This document shows, piece after piece, positions 19,207 to 28,809 of a stretch of 64,000 nucleotides of DNA. The notes under the pieces are model-generated. The model was not told the origin of the DNA and ran no database searches. It was given only the letters and a program-made list of their open reading frames with translations. Position 1 is the first letter of the stretch. Each line of letters begins with the position of its first letter. Origin of the DNA: PSRI01 sp041484195 (GTDB lineage: Bacteria; Bacteroidota; Bacteroidia; Chitinophagales; Chitinophagaceae); assembly GCA_041484195.1 (NCBI GenBank), contig JBGPHC010000007.1, forward strand, positions 92,685 to 156,684, in the 5' to 3' direction. The translations under genes and the position numbers were made by a program.

Positions 19207-19920
19207 ATGCCTAACCCTTATTTCCAATTCAAGCAATTTACGGTGCATCACGACCAGTGTGCCATGAAAGTGTGTACGGATGCCAGCATCCTGGGGGCAT
19301 GGTTTGCTCAAAAAATAAGGCCTTATACTTATGTGTTGGATGTGGGCGCCGGCTCCGGTCTGCTGATGCTGATGCTGGCACAAAAAATAAGGGCCCGGGT
19401 CCATGGGATCGAAAAGGACCTTTCTTCATTTCGCCAACTGAAGGACAATATCAATCATTGCAATTGGAAAGACAAGATCAGGATCTTCATCGGTGATGCC
19501 CGCAGCTTCGTGTTCCCCGTAAAATATGATTTCATCATTTGTAATCCTCCTTTCTATGAAAACGACCTGAAATCGCCGGACGAGCAAAAAAATCTAGCCA
19601 AACATTCTTCGGATCTCAGCCTGGAGCAGCTCCTGCTGGTAATTCAAACAAATCTCAAAGACAACGGCTCATTTGGCGTGCTTCTACCCTACCGCCGTGC
19701 GGAAAAATTTGAGTCACTCGCCAACAGCTATGGGTTTCATCTCTCCGAAAAATTATTGATCAGGCAAACGCCTCGTCATAATTTTTTCAGGGTCATCCAG
19801 CATTTCACACGATTCAAAGTGGATCCGGTACAGTCGCACGAGCTCAGTATTCAAAAAGAAGACGGTAAATACTCAAAGGAATTTGTGGAACTGCTGAAGG
19901 ATTATTATCTGAATTTCTAG
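19207..19920 (+). CDS. trmN6: tRNA1(Val) (adenine37-N6)-methyltransferase-like
   Basis: A 237-residue Rossmann-fold methyltransferase of the YfiC/TrmN6 group. The opening region FKQFTVHHDQCAMKVCTDASILGAW matches the group, VLDVGAGSGLLMLMLAQ is SAM motif I, and DFIICNPPFYEND is the catalytic NPPF motif typical of N6-adenine methylation. It shares the tRNA-modification theme with tsaD just upstream, but the 110 nt gap leaves cotranscription open. Functional naming rests on motif pattern only. Confidence 0.87.
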   Translation: MPNPYFQFKQFTVHHDQCAMKVCTDASILGAWFAQKIRPYTYVLDVGAGSGLLMLMLAQKIRARVHGIEKDLSSFRQLKDNINHCNWKDKIRIFIGDARSFVFPVKYDFIICNPPFYENDLKSPDEQKNLAKHSSDLSLEQLLLVIQTNLKDNGSFGVLLPYRRAEKFESLANSYGFHLSEKLLIRQTPRHNFFRVIQHFTRFKVDPVQSHELSIQKEDGKYSKEFVELLKDYYLNF

Positions 19921-19969
19921 ACCAAAATGTATGATGGAAGATTAGGATCTCCATGGTGCAAGAACTCCT

Positions 19970-21175
19970 CTACTTTTTGGCACCATAATCCTGCAGGTAA
20001 GCATATATTGGAGTTATCTCCCCCTGCTTAACAATAGTAGCCCTCCGGATAATATCGCTTCCTCCTTTCACAAGGTCTTCCAGCACATATTTGATGAGTT
20101 GTTCGCCAAAATATCGGGACGCGTCTCGGGGCAATTCATTCGGGAGATTGCCAACGGCCATTATATCCACCGAATCTTCCTGGTAAGGAGATGTTTTCCG
20201 GCGGGTAAACCGGTTCACACCATATATAGGATCTTCCATCGGGTGATCGCCAAGGTTACAGGGCACGGATCCGTTTTTGTCGTCGGTGATATCGGCGATG
20301 GTCCTGATCCGGAATTCTTTTTCCGCCAGGGTTTCCCATTCGAAAAGCCTTGGCATGGTGGTTTCCCAATAGATGCCATTCATGAGTACATCGGAGCCGC
20401 GGGTATAAGGATAAAATAAACATTCATAACGATCGGGATGTTGATGAAAATCCTCCCGGTCATATTTTCCGCTTACCCTGTGCCGGTAGAGATCGGCGCC
20501 TTTCAGTTGGGTGAATACGGGGTAAGTGAATTCCCTCTTGAGGTACAGGTCAGGTTCTACTTCAATGACGCCCATCAGGTTCATGACTTCCAGGATTCCA
20601 TGTGCTACCCTGCCCGATCCCGTTACCACTATCTTGACCGGCGGGAGTTTGAGCCCGAAATAAGTATGCATGAGTTCACGCAGGCTCCTTTGCACATAGA
20701 CCCTTGCAAGATGAAATCGCCCTGTTCTGTTTCCATAGGCCATCATCCCGTTATGTGCGCCCACCACTCCCGCAAAAAAACCAAAGCCCAGGATACGTTG
20801 TCCGTCTTCGTGAGTGAGACACTCATAGTCGATCAGCGTGATCTTCTTTTCGAGGATGGAGCGAAACATTGTCTGGTTATAGGGTTGTTTCTTCTTGGTA
20901 TGGGAGAAGAGAAGATAGGTCTTACAGGGAATCAGCGAATCCGGTGGAACTTCTTTGATCCCCAGGAGGACATCACATTCGCTCAGATCATTTTTCACTT
21001 CTACGCCCGCCATCAGGTATTCCTTATCATTGAAGCACCGATGGGAACAGGATTCCACGATGATTCGCACGGAATCACTATTTATATGGATCCATTTGCA
21101 CTGCGCTGGCGTAAGAGCTACCCTGTTGTCATGTGGTATCTTTCCTTCGCGGATCAGTCCGATTTTGATCATCAA
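19970..21175 (-). CDS. Saccharopine/alanine dehydrogenase-like NAD(P) oxidoreductase
   Basis: A 401-residue enzyme with the AlaDH/PNT-type N-terminal domain (IKIGLIREGKIPHDNRVALTPAQC) and a Rossmann domain (VKIVVTGSGRVAHGILEVMNLMG). The overall layout resembles the lysine-forming saccharopine dehydrogenase and LOR-type proteins. LYRHRVSGKYDREDF and GSVPCNLGDHPMEDPIYGVN are conserved in the Bacteroidota group. A second ATG three bases downstream is equally possible as start. Whether it acts on saccharopine or another amino acid is not clear from sequence. Confidence 0.78.
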   Translation of the reverse strand: MMIKIGLIREGKIPHDNRVALTPAQCKWIHINSDSVRIIVESCSHRCFNDKEYLMAGVEVKNDLSECDVLLGIKEVPPDSLIPCKTYLLFSHTKKKQPYNQTMFRSILEKKITLIDYECLTHEDGQRILGFGFFAGVVGAHNGMMAYGNRTGRFHLARVYVQRSLRELMHTYFGLKLPPVKIVVTGSGRVAHGILEVMNLMGVIEVEPDLYLKREFTYPVFTQLKGADLYRHRVSGKYDREDFHQHPDRYECLFYPYTRGSDVLMNGIYWETTMPRLFEWETLAEKEFRIRTIADITDDKNGSVPCNLGDHPMEDPIYGVNRFTRRKTSPYQEDSVDIMAVGNLPNELPRDASRYFGEQLIKYVLEDLVKGGSDIIRRATIVKQGEITPIYAYLQDYGAKK

Positions 21176-21429
21176 TCCCTGCTTTAACCGGGCAATTTAC
21201 ATTTTACCCTTCATATGCCCAGCATGGCGGGGAGACAATTGCGAATTCAGCAGGATGAAAAGACGGAGCCTTACCTGAAGCCATAGTGAGCGGCAAAATA
21301 TTTATTGCCCAAGAGGCAGAGAATGCTTAATATTGCCCCCCCGATTTTAGCTGAATTTTGGGAGAGCGTGGAAGCCAATTTATCGATTGGAAAATATCTG
21401 TCAAACCCGAATTCACTAAAATATTTCCA

Positions 21430-21513
21430 GCCCGGATGGCGGAATTGGTAGACGCGCCAGACTCAAAATCTGGTTCCCGCAAGGGAGTGCAGGTTCGATT
21501 CCTGTTCCGGGCA
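21430..21513 (+). tRNA. tRNA-Leu(CAA)
   Basis: Acceptor arms GCCCGGA and TCCGGGC pair fully. The anticodon stem CCAGA/TCTGG encloses the loop CTCAAAA, giving anticodon CAA. A variable arm (TTCCCGCAAGGGAG) marks class II, and GGTTCGATTCC is the T arm. CCA is not encoded. Confidence 0.97.
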
Positions 21514-21524
21514 CTAAAATAAAA

Positions 21525-21559
21525 CGTCTTGTAAATGAACGTTTACGAGGCATTTTTGT
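21525..21559 (+). terminator. Terminator-like hairpin after tRNA-Leu
   Basis: The arms GTCTTGTAAA and GTTTACGAGGC form a stem (with a G-T pair) closely followed by TTTTTG, 12 nt past the tRNA 3' end. Confidence 0.7.
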
Positions 21560-21601
21560 TTATATCCCGAACTGGAATATCGAACCAATGAAAAGATTTG
21601 C

Positions 21602-21850
21602 TTAAGGTTTATGAAATTTTATTTCGGGAATAAAATCAAAATCTTTTTTATTCTCCGTATATAAGACCAATCCAAATGAAATTGATGTAGCACCAATTTT
21701 TCGCCCTTGTTGGTGTTTTCCGGTTCCATTCACGCATTTAACTATGTAATCAATGACAGGAAGCATCAACAAGAGATAGTATTTTGTTGGTGTTCCCAAA
21801 TAAGCCTTATCAGTTAGTTTACCTCTCTCAAGCGTGAAACACCAACAAAG
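21602..21850 (-). pseudogene. Decayed PIN-domain (VapC-like) toxin remnant
   Basis: The minus strand reads a fragment whose last 30 residues (GRKIGATSISFGLVLYTENK then KDFDFIPEIKFHKP) match the C-terminal pattern of VapC toxins, where an Ala-rich helix is followed by L-T-x-N-x-x-D/E-F. The usual aspartate-bearing N-terminus is missing, and the catalytic D in the D-x-x-I-A-A-T block is replaced. No antitoxin gene is adjacent. It lies just past tRNA-Leu. I read it as a degraded toxin, not an active one. Confidence 0.55.
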
Positions 21851-21895
21851 GCGTAAAAAGAGAAGCCAGGAATAAAATGGCGCAATCGATTATTT

Positions 21896-24094
21896 TCAGC
21901 TACCCCAAACCAGTCTTTCTTCGCTCATTTCTCCCGAAGGAAGGGTTATCCTGATATAATAAACACCCGTATACATTATTTTCGATCGGGGAATCTGGAT
22001 TTCCAATTCTTCGTCTATTTTGACGCTTTGCTTATGAACAAGCAAACCACCGGAAGTATACATTTCCACAGATACAATGTCTCCGGCGCGCAAGCCGCCG
22101 CATCTTATGGTCACTCTGTCATGTGCGGGATTAGGGAAGATCTGCACATTTATATTGTTCTTCAAATCCATTTTGATAAAAATCGTACGCGAATAATTTG
22201 ACTTCCCATCAACGTCAACCTGGTTCAAGCGGTAATAATTGATCCCATTTTCGGCGTGGGAATCAACAAAGTAATAATCACGCTGAACGGCAGAATTACC
22301 ATGACCCTTTATGCTTCCTATGGTTCTGAAATGACGACCGTCGCTGCTATGCATTACATCGAAGCGATCATTTTCCTGTTCGCTGGCGGTGGACCAGTGC
22401 AGTCGCACCGCACTTTGCTCCCGTTTGGCATTAAAATCCATAAACACCACCGGCAGTGCTGAAAGTAAACCATAAACACTGATTATGCCGGAGAAAGTAG
22501 CCATATATACTTTACCGTTAGTAACAGTAGGCGTCACGAATTTTGCATAACTGCCCAGGGAATCCCGGCCAGGTACCTGGTTTGAATTCCAGAGTTCGGA
22601 CAAAGTACTTGCGTTGAATGCCAACAGGGTTCCGCTTACCGTTTGTTCCGATGCATAGGCATTGGGAAAATTCACCCATACAATTCCACTACCGGCGTTG
22701 TGACCGTTAGCGCTGAGCGACGCCATCGGGATAAACTGAGGATTATAAGAGTTGCTGGAAGTTGCAAATGCTGTCGTGTTGAATTGTTGTGTCAGCCCGT
22801 TGAAACGGTAGGCTTTCAATACATCACTGGGACTCCATACATATAATAAGCCGGTATTTGGATTGGCTATGCTATCGCCCCAATATGCGCCAGTCATGAA
22901 TAGTTCATTGGTAACTGCCTGGAATCGCTGAACCACATGGTCTGCGCTGGGATTTGTGCCGCTGTGAAATTGACCCATGTTATCTTCATCAACCAGGTAT
23001 ATTACTCCCTCCTTTCCGCCGTTCACCAGCAAATGGGAATTCGGGATCAGCACCATTCCGCTGGAACCAAGATCCGTATCAAATAAATCAAGACTGTCCT
23101 TGTTATATGGCGTGAAATAATCAGCCTGGATCAATGTTCCTTGCACCGGGTTGGGCGTCAATTTCAACATCGTTTCTCCCAGGTCTCCAGCCAAATAATG
23201 ACCATTACCTGTTACGATGTATATATTTCCAAAGCTGTCTACCGAAGGTCCTTCGCCGGCCATCCAAATACTTCCTAACCGGGAGTTTGGAGTAGTGCTG
23301 TAAGCTATTTTTTGTTGATTAATATTGCTGGCATCATAACCGATGATCCAGCCATGTGAAGGAGTGGCGTCACCATAACTGCCATAAGAGACGTATACGA
23401 TGCCGTTACTCAGCATCATGGCAGAGCGGTTATTTTGTTTGTTACTTACAAAACTTATGGCGCTGCCGCCTTCGCCCGTGCCAGGAACCGTTGCGGCGAT
23501 CAGTTGCGATCCACCAAATTTCGGCTGCCCTGTTCGTATATCGAGGGCATGCAGACTATCGGCAAAGACAGATCCAACTTTCGTCTTAGTAACAAAATAA
23601 ATCGTATTGGCTGATAGGTCAATCACCGGAGTGCTCACGATTCCAATTTCTATTCGGATATCCGTGTAATCCAGGCCAGGCCCGATATTGGCGTCTGGAA
23701 GGGGAACAGAATTCCCATAACTGACCTGCCAATACGGGGTAGAGGCCAGGGATGGCTGATCAGCATCAAAGGCATAGACATCGTTATGCATATCTGCCAC
23801 ATACAGTACATTTCGGGTACCCACGCCCGGGATGTTCACGCCAGACACATAGAGGGGCTGAGCATATACTTGTCCACCTACAGAATAGGTCCAAAGCTTT
23901 CCAAAATTGTTTTGGTTCACGTTGGAAGTGTTCAGGATTGTCTCATTCAGATTAGCTCCCGTTCTCTGAAGATCGTTGCGATGCATAGTCATGTTGGCTT
24001 GTCCAAATAGGATTTCCGTGGCGGCAAGGGAGACCAGACACAGGGGTACTGAAAATCCAAGTCTCCCCCGAATACCCATGATTCTATTTCTCAT
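21896..24094 (-). CDS. Secreted beta-propeller (PQQ-like) protein with T9SS sorting domain
   Basis: A 732-residue exported protein. Residues 1-32 are a signal peptide (LGFSVPLCLVSLAATEILFGQA). Residues about 40-540 form a repeated beta-propeller with PQQ/quinoprotein-like segments such as GKLWTYSVGGQVYAQPLYV and NVLYVADMHNDVYAFDA. A fibronectin/discoidin-like linker follows (VRLHWSTASEQENDRFDV). The last 80 residues are a type A T9SS C-terminal domain (VQIFPNPAHDRVTIRC and TGVYYIRITLPSGE). The PQQ repeats alone do not show that a cofactor is bound. Probably surface-attached or released by the T9SS. Confidence 0.85.
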   Translation of the reverse strand: MRNRIMGIRGRLGFSVPLCLVSLAATEILFGQANMTMHRNDLQRTGANLNETILNTSNVNQNNFGKLWTYSVGGQVYAQPLYVSGVNIPGVGTRNVLYVADMHNDVYAFDADQPSLASTPYWQVSYGNSVPLPDANIGPGLDYTDIRIEIGIVSTPVIDLSANTIYFVTKTKVGSVFADSLHALDIRTGQPKFGGSQLIAATVPGTGEGGSAISFVSNKQNNRSAMMLSNGIVYVSYGSYGDATPSHGWIIGYDASNINQQKIAYSTTPNSRLGSIWMAGEGPSVDSFGNIYIVTGNGHYLAGDLGETMLKLTPNPVQGTLIQADYFTPYNKDSLDLFDTDLGSSGMVLIPNSHLLVNGGKEGVIYLVDEDNMGQFHSGTNPSADHVVQRFQAVTNELFMTGAYWGDSIANPNTGLLYVWSPSDVLKAYRFNGLTQQFNTTAFATSSNSYNPQFIPMASLSANGHNAGSGIVWVNFPNAYASEQTVSGTLLAFNASTLSELWNSNQVPGRDSLGSYAKFVTPTVTNGKVYMATFSGIISVYGLLSALPVVFMDFNAKREQSAVRLHWSTASEQENDRFDVMHSSDGRHFRTIGSIKGHGNSAVQRDYYFVDSHAENGINYYRLNQVDVDGKSNYSRTIFIKMDLKNNINVQIFPNPAHDRVTIRCGGLRAGDIVSVEMYTSGGLLVHKQSVKIDEELEIQIPRSKIMYTGVYYIRITLPSGEMSEERLVWGS

Positions 24095-24473
24095 AAAAAA
24101 GAATAAAGTTTATGACAAATAAATTGATACCCGAATCAAGGCAGTAATGAATCTACCACAACTAAGCAGGACCGGCGATCGGTTTCTTCAACCAGATGAA
24201 AGGATTAATCAGAATCTTTCAAACGGATGGCTGGATATAACGTGAAGTACAGCTTCAAGACAAAGGGAAGAAATTGCAGATTGCAATTGCTCTCATCAGA
24301 TGATACAAAATAAAAATATACCCTTGAATTTGCAAGCATTTCGGGCAATTTCTTTGATGTTCACCGTCCAGATTAAAAGAAATTACAAATGGCTTTTGCA
24401 ATTGAAGAATTCGAACGATGCAGATTAAATTTTCACAAATCTACGCGTTCACTTTTCACTTGCGACATGCTTC
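24095..24473. other. Intergenic stretch with no recognised gene
   Basis: About 380 nt between the beta-propeller gene start and the end of the DUF998-like gene. No ORF, repeat end or RNA signature was seen. It marks a sharp change in base composition toward the GC-rich gene to its right. Confidence 0.5.
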
Positions 24474-25565
24474 TCAACCTTTCGATGATCTCCACTTTTT
24501 TTCCGCCCGCAAGAGGACAATGGCCAGGACCACGACCCAGAGTAGGAAAACGCCGATGTTGATGCGCTCCCAAACGCCGACCAGCGGCGTGGGCTGATTT
24601 ATAGCGATGTCCGGCGCATCCAAAAAGGTCAGGACGCCGAAGACAAGAAGGATCATGAACGTGGCGATGGAATAAAGGCGGAATTGCTTTCCGAGTGCCG
24701 CTGCCGCAAAACCCAATGCGAGTAGATAGATGATCTCAGTTATCACCCCAAGAGCGATGTGCATGGTATCAGAGAACGTTCCTCCGCCTGCTGCCAGCGT
24801 TTCGCGAAGGTGCATCGGTGCGAAGGGCCACAGGATTCCGAGAGCACCATAGGCAATTAACAAGCGGCCTGCGATGCGCAGGGGGCGATTTCCGCCAGCC
24901 GATTTCTGAACGCCCCAAGCGAAGGCAATAATAAGCAATGTATAGGGCGTACATAACACCATCCATAGCGTTCGCGTTGGAGCACCGATGGCCGAGAGCT
25001 CGCTCACGGTTTGAGAGGCAGGGCTGTAGCCGGGGTATTGCGTCGGCACAAAAATGTTTATGGCGACATAGAGCAGCGAAGAGAGAATACCGCCAAGGAG
25101 CAGGGCTTTCCGCATCGTCATGTAACGGGAAGGAACCAGCGGGATGGCCACCAATCCCCCAACAAGGACCGGGAGGCCCCACATAAAGTGCAACCAGTGC
25201 AATTCTTGCAGAATGGCAATTTCGACCCAGAACCAGACAGCCAGGCCGCCCAAAGCAAGGCCGGCCATGACCCAGTCGGAACGGGTCCTTCGCAGGACGG
25301 CTACAAAGGCTGCCGCGTTCAGGATCCCCAATCCAAAGAGAATGATACCGGGAATCAGGAAATCGGGGAAGACATCATGCATTATGTGGACAGGCATGTC
25401 CATCAATCTGCCGTCCGGCGCTGCCACGAGAAGGCTGCCACCCAACAAGGAGCCTGCTGCCTCGTAACCAAGAACGCAAAGCAGGATAATCCGATGCCAT
25501 CTCCCTTGACCAACCTTCTCTTCTGCCTCCAGTTCTTTTCTGGCGTATTCTATTTTTGTTTCCAT
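24474..25565 (-). CDS. DUF998-like multi-pass membrane protein, GC-rich
   Basis: A 363-residue integral membrane protein with about ten hydrophobic helices. The C-terminal half, from SQTVSELSAIGAPTRTLWMV onward, has the pattern of DUF998 proteins. The N-terminal half has four further helices (for example FLIPGIILFGLGILNAAAFV), so this is an extended or fused form. The codon and base use is markedly more GC-rich than the 35-45 percent neighbourhood, which suggests acquisition from another lineage. Function of DUF998 is not known. No partner gene is visible. Confidence 0.72.
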   Translation of the reverse strand: METKIEYARKELEAEEKVGQGRWHRIILLCVLGYEAAGSLLGGSLLVAAPDGRLMDMPVHIMHDVFPDFLIPGIILFGLGILNAAAFVAVLRRTRSDWVMAGLALGGLAVWFWVEIAILQELHWLHFMWGLPVLVGGLVAIPLVPSRYMTMRKALLLGGILSSLLYVAINIFVPTQYPGYSPASQTVSELSAIGAPTRTLWMVLCTPYTLLIIAFAWGVQKSAGGNRPLRIAGRLLIAYGALGILWPFAPMHLRETLAAGGGTFSDTMHIALGVITEIIYLLALGFAAAALGKQFRLYSIATFMILLVFGVLTFLDAPDIAINQPTPLVGVWERINIGVFLLWVVVLAIVLLRAEKKWRSSKG

Positions 25566-26061
25566 GTTTGCCTTCTAATAAACGGTTCGTACATTTTTCT
25601 TGTTGCTCCTTCATCGCGCTCAGTGAGGCGCTTAAGATTAGTGGATCGGCTCACCTTGAATCACTCCTCCCCTCCGCAGAATCTGCGACCTGCAGAAACA
25701 TTATGGACAACCCAACATGGTACATCGAAGAAAGGATGCCCCGGATGAGCAAGATCTTTCCTTCCATTTTTTAATGTTTGCAGTTCATTGCAAAGAAAGA
25801 GAGCTAACTACGGGGAAACAATGATTGATGTCATCAGTAATCATGATAACCAGAATTCCGAATGTTCACATTCAATAACTTTTGCTTCTGAAAGTTTTGG
25901 CTGGCCAATTTGTTCATTTGTCTGATTGAACGAATGCCCTGCAATGAAGTTCACCATTATGAAGATGGAGTATCCCATGGTCGTTTGGGAAAATACCACC
26001 AACGCCTGTGGCAAAACGCTTTTTGCCAGTAGCCAAAGAGTGGAATGAACGCAGGTAAACT
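25566..26061. other. Gene-poor stretch at the left border of the array
   Basis: About 500 nt without a convincing gene. A short reading frame at 25914-26138 (minus) looks like chance. TGGCAAAA-cgc-TTTTGCCA near 26010 is a small hairpin without a T-run. No clear cassette-type repeat end is visible here. Confidence 0.4.
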
Positions 26062-26098
26062 AAAAAACAAAAAAACCTGCAAACTCTGAATTTTGCAG
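26062..26098 (-). terminator. Intrinsic terminator, minus strand
   Basis: CTGCAAA and TTTGCAG form a seven-pair stem around an eight-base loop. On the minus strand the stem is followed by TTTTTTTGTTTTTT. It lies 136 nt beyond the stop at 26234 and would end the transcript of the YdjM-like gene. Confidence 0.8.
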
Positions 26099-26233
26099 AT
26101 TTTCTTATTATTTCGAAATGATCTTCGGTCGTTGCCAACAGGCTGGGATTGAGCCAGTCATCATCTACGTCTCACCTGGACTGTACAATTATTAAACGAC
26201 ACCAGCCATGTTTTAGAAACTGAAGGTAAGAAC

Positions 26234-26953
26234 TTATGCGTGCCTTTGTTGCGGTGAAACCGAAGCTGCTTTCAAATTCCCGGCATATTCCATTGAATTT
26301 GATATCAGTTTATTTCTATTATCCGACTTTGTATTTCTGCAGTATCGCCAAATAAAATACCATGTAATAAATATTTGAAAAAGAATAATTGAAGGAAGAA
26401 TAAACGGATATTCTTCAAAAGGCTTCAACATATCACCATGGGCCAACATGATCGGCAAGTCCAAAATATTAAACACAATAATGACTGTGAGCAATGCTTT
26501 GCTGCCTTTGAAATACCACCAGCAAAATATTCCGTATATAAACTCAATTGCAAAATTTATAACAGGATAGTCGAGAATTCCAAGTCCCCAAACGGGTGTA
26601 TTTGAAAACGGTGAAAGGCGGATATCCTTTTCATGAAATATCATGTCAAGTAAGATATGTGATAAGACGCCAATTGAAAAAGCAATTGCAAGTCTTCGGT
26701 TGTTGAAACCCCAATTGATAATGGCAAACGAAATGAAAGCGGCCACCATGCCTGAAAATACGGAATGGGAATAAGGCAGAAAATCAAGATGTAGTTTACC
26801 GCTTACAATGGAAAAATGTTCCAGGTGCAGGTAATTAAAGATCACCCACAATAGTTCTACTAATTGAACGGAAATCAACAATAGTAATATAGGGGCCGAT
26901 GGTTGCTTTTTCTTAATTAACAAGGCCGTAGCCGCATGATTAATCGCATACAT
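26234..26953 (-). CDS. YdjM/DUF457-like inner-membrane protein
   Basis: A 239-residue membrane protein with about six helices. Histidine-bearing segments at conserved places (INHAATALLI at the start, LPYSHSVFSGM near residue 60, GVLSHILLDMIFHEKDI near residue 95) match the membrane-bound metal-dependent hydrolase group (DUF457, YdjM). Activity is unproven for the family. The AraC-type gene ends 33 nt upstream on the same strand, so the two form a pair, and a terminator follows this gene. Confidence 0.7.
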   Translation of the reverse strand: MYAINHAATALLIKKKQPSAPILLLLISVQLVELLWVIFNYLHLEHFSIVSGKLHLDFLPYSHSVFSGMVAAFISFAIINWGFNNRRLAIAFSIGVLSHILLDMIFHEKDIRLSPFSNTPVWGLGILDYPVINFAIEFIYGIFCWWYFKGSKALLTVIIVFNILDLPIMLAHGDMLKPFEEYPFILPSIILFQIFITWYFIWRYCRNTKSDNRNKLISNSMEYAGNLKAASVSPQQRHA

Positions 26954-26986
26954 AATAATTGAATTTTATGTGCAAAGAAACGACGG

Positions 26987-27814
26987 CTATTTTCTGTAAG
27001 CTTGTACGAACTGGCTATTCTTTAAAAGCGTGGAGGGATTAAGGCCGAACATTCGTTTGAAAGTTCTGTTAAAATGCGGGGCATCTGCAAATCCTGCATG
27101 TATTGCTGCCTTTGTAATATTCTTTGTAACAATTATCTTCTGCAGGGCAATTAAGAGTCTTGTCCACAAAACATATTTCCGGATTGGTATTCCAACCTGG
27201 TCAGTAAATAAATGGATCAGGCGGCTGGGTGAAATGAACACTTCGCCTGCCAGGTCGTTAATTTTCACCTGAACATCATCTTGCTGATTCAATAGTTTGA
27301 GAACTTTCAAAATACGGTCATCAAGAATTCTTGTTTCTTCAAGATGGGAAATTGCATGAAGAAATTCCTGCGTATTTGAAAATATTGTATCACTGTCTTG
27401 TTCTCCATTCAATTCAATTTTTAATTTACCAATAAATTCGGAAGCCTTTTCAGCCGGCAATTCCGCAATTTTCTGATTTGCGAGGTAATTTATTTTCAAG
27501 GCGATCCCGATTTTGCTTTCAGGGGCGATACTCAGCAGTAGAAATGTATTATCATAAGTTCTGCACCCATGCGGCTGGTCTGAATCAATAATTGCAGCCT
27601 TGAATTTTAATGATGTATCAGGAAGCCTTATTTCAATGGCTTCATCGAAACTGATAGCAATTTGAATTGCATGGTGGTCATGTATCGAAGTGTCAACAGC
27701 TTTACCGATATACATAAATTGTCCTGTCCAGAAGAATAGTCTGGGATATGGTTGATTTATGCCCGCATCAGGTGATCTATCAACACTCATTCTCATGAAG
27801 TTAATATTTTGCAT
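26987..27814 (-). CDS. AraC-family transcriptional regulator
   Basis: About 275 residues starting at MQNINFMRMSVD. A longer frame to 28009 runs through the adjacent inverted repeat and is unlikely to be translated. The N-terminal half is a ligand-sensing domain of uncertain type. The C-terminal 95 residues hold the two HTH motifs: EVFISPSRLIHLFTDQVGIP with YVLWTRLL, then TKAAIHAGFADAPHFNRTFKRMFGLNPS, the classical AraC signature. It sits 33 nt before the YdjM-like gene and may control it. Confidence 0.87.
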   Translation of the reverse strand: MQNINFMRMSVDRSPDAGINQPYPRLFFWTGQFMYIGKAVDTSIHDHHAIQIAISFDEAIEIRLPDTSLKFKAAIIDSDQPHGCRTYDNTFLLLSIAPESKIGIALKINYLANQKIAELPAEKASEFIGKLKIELNGEQDSDTIFSNTQEFLHAISHLEETRILDDRILKVLKLLNQQDDVQVKINDLAGEVFISPSRLIHLFTDQVGIPIRKYVLWTRLLIALQKIIVTKNITKAAIHAGFADAPHFNRTFKRMFGLNPSTLLKNSQFVQAYRK

Positions 27815-27819
27815 GAGAA

Positions 27820-28026
27820 GCCGACCCGGTTTTGCCAAATTGGTCAGTCGCATAAGCTTCGGAAGACAAAGCAGAAGGTGAGTGAAAATACAAAAGTTGA
27901 CGCGACTGGTATAGCCCGGACTTATTCGTCGGCTGGAACCCCGCCAGGCATCGGCGCCGATTAGCGATATGTAGCTGATTGTCCTTCCTTCATCCCTACA
28001 TATCGCCAAGCAATGTTGGTGGCGGG
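27820..28026. repeat. Cassette repeat (attC-like) 1
   Basis: The right end ATATCGCCAAGCAATGTTGG resembles the right ends near 38745 and 46570, and lies 27 nt past the DinB stop. The left arm is poorly preserved near the AraC start codon. First repeat of the series, least certain boundaries. Confidence 0.5.
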
Positions 28027-28052
28027 TACATAATTCATTTTTAGGATTCCCA

Positions 28053-28547
28053 TCAATTTTCTGCTGCCTTGAGGAGCATTTTTCTTATCAGGACGATTTG
28101 ACCTAAATGGTAATGAATATGTTCAATAATTCCGTGAATATTTCTGTAATAATTTCCGTATTTATTATCAGCAAAGTCTTCCCAAAGCTTACTCTCTGGC
28201 ATCTGTTCAATTAAGCGGGCAAAGTTTTCGGCATCAGTCCAGGTTTTAACCAACACTTTCTCCCAGTCTTCCTGAGATAGGATTGGCGGATGGTCAAAAC
28301 TGTATTTATCGCTTGCATCGAGTGGTTCCCCCTGTAGTACTTTCAGGACTGCGCTTACGTAATAATTCATGTGGTAAGTAAGGGCCGCGATGGTATTAAA
28401 AGAATAAACCTGCGTTGTGGCCTGTTGCCAGGTTAGGTCCGCCAAATTATCTTTAAGGTTTGACGAAGTCCAGTTGCCTCCAAAAATGACATCTCTTAAT
28501 TGCTTTGCTATTTGCCCTGTTAAGTTCAAATTGATTGATTTTAGCAC
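28053..28547 (-). CDS. DinB-family protein
   Basis: A 164-residue four-helix-bundle protein of the DinB/YfiT superfamily. Histidines at LTYHMNYYVSAVL (near residue 58) and in GIIEHIHYHLGQIVLIRKML near the C-terminus fit the metal triad H-x-x-x-H plus a distal histidine. Relatives include thiol-dependent S-transferases, but the activity here is unknown. The start codon lies 7 nt from the next repeat (28554-28739), as expected for a compact cassette. Confidence 0.85.
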   Translation of the reverse strand: MLKSINLNLTGQIAKQLRDVIFGGNWTSSNLKDNLADLTWQQATTQVYSFNTIAALTYHMNYYVSAVLKVLQGEPLDASDKYSFDHPPILSQEDWEKVLVKTWTDAENFARLIEQMPESKLWEDFADNKYGNYYRNIHGIIEHIHYHLGQIVLIRKMLLKAAEN

Positions 28548-28553
28548 TATTTG

Positions 28554-28739
28554 CTACCAACGGCCCCCATATTTGCGCTGGCTGGAATGATCTTCTGTCG
28601 CGCCCGGAACCGAAGCTTAGTTAAAAATATAAACCTTTAGTAGAATTCCGTCAAGCCTGAACTGATGTTGGTAGAAATACAAAAGCCTGGATTGCGCTGT
28701 GTCAAGCCCCCAGACGCAAATGCATTGTTCGCTGCTGGT
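28554..28739. repeat. Cassette repeat (attC-like) 2
   Basis: The left arm (ACGGCCCCCATATTTGCGC) pairs imperfectly with the right arm (GACGCAAATGCATTGTTCGC). The interior has TAGAATTCCGTCAAGCC, a motif shared with many other repeats. Lies between DinB and a DUF4386 gene, with no room for another gene. Confidence 0.75.
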
Positions 28740-28809
28740 GTTCTTTTTCTACAACAAATTTTGGTTTGTTTTCATTTACTGGTTTTAATATTTGTCTGAC
28801 AAATGAATT

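Noticed and set aside
25914..26138. 74-residue minus-strand frame
   Set aside because: Low-complexity composition, no start signal, crosses hairpins next to a terminator; no recognisable domain.
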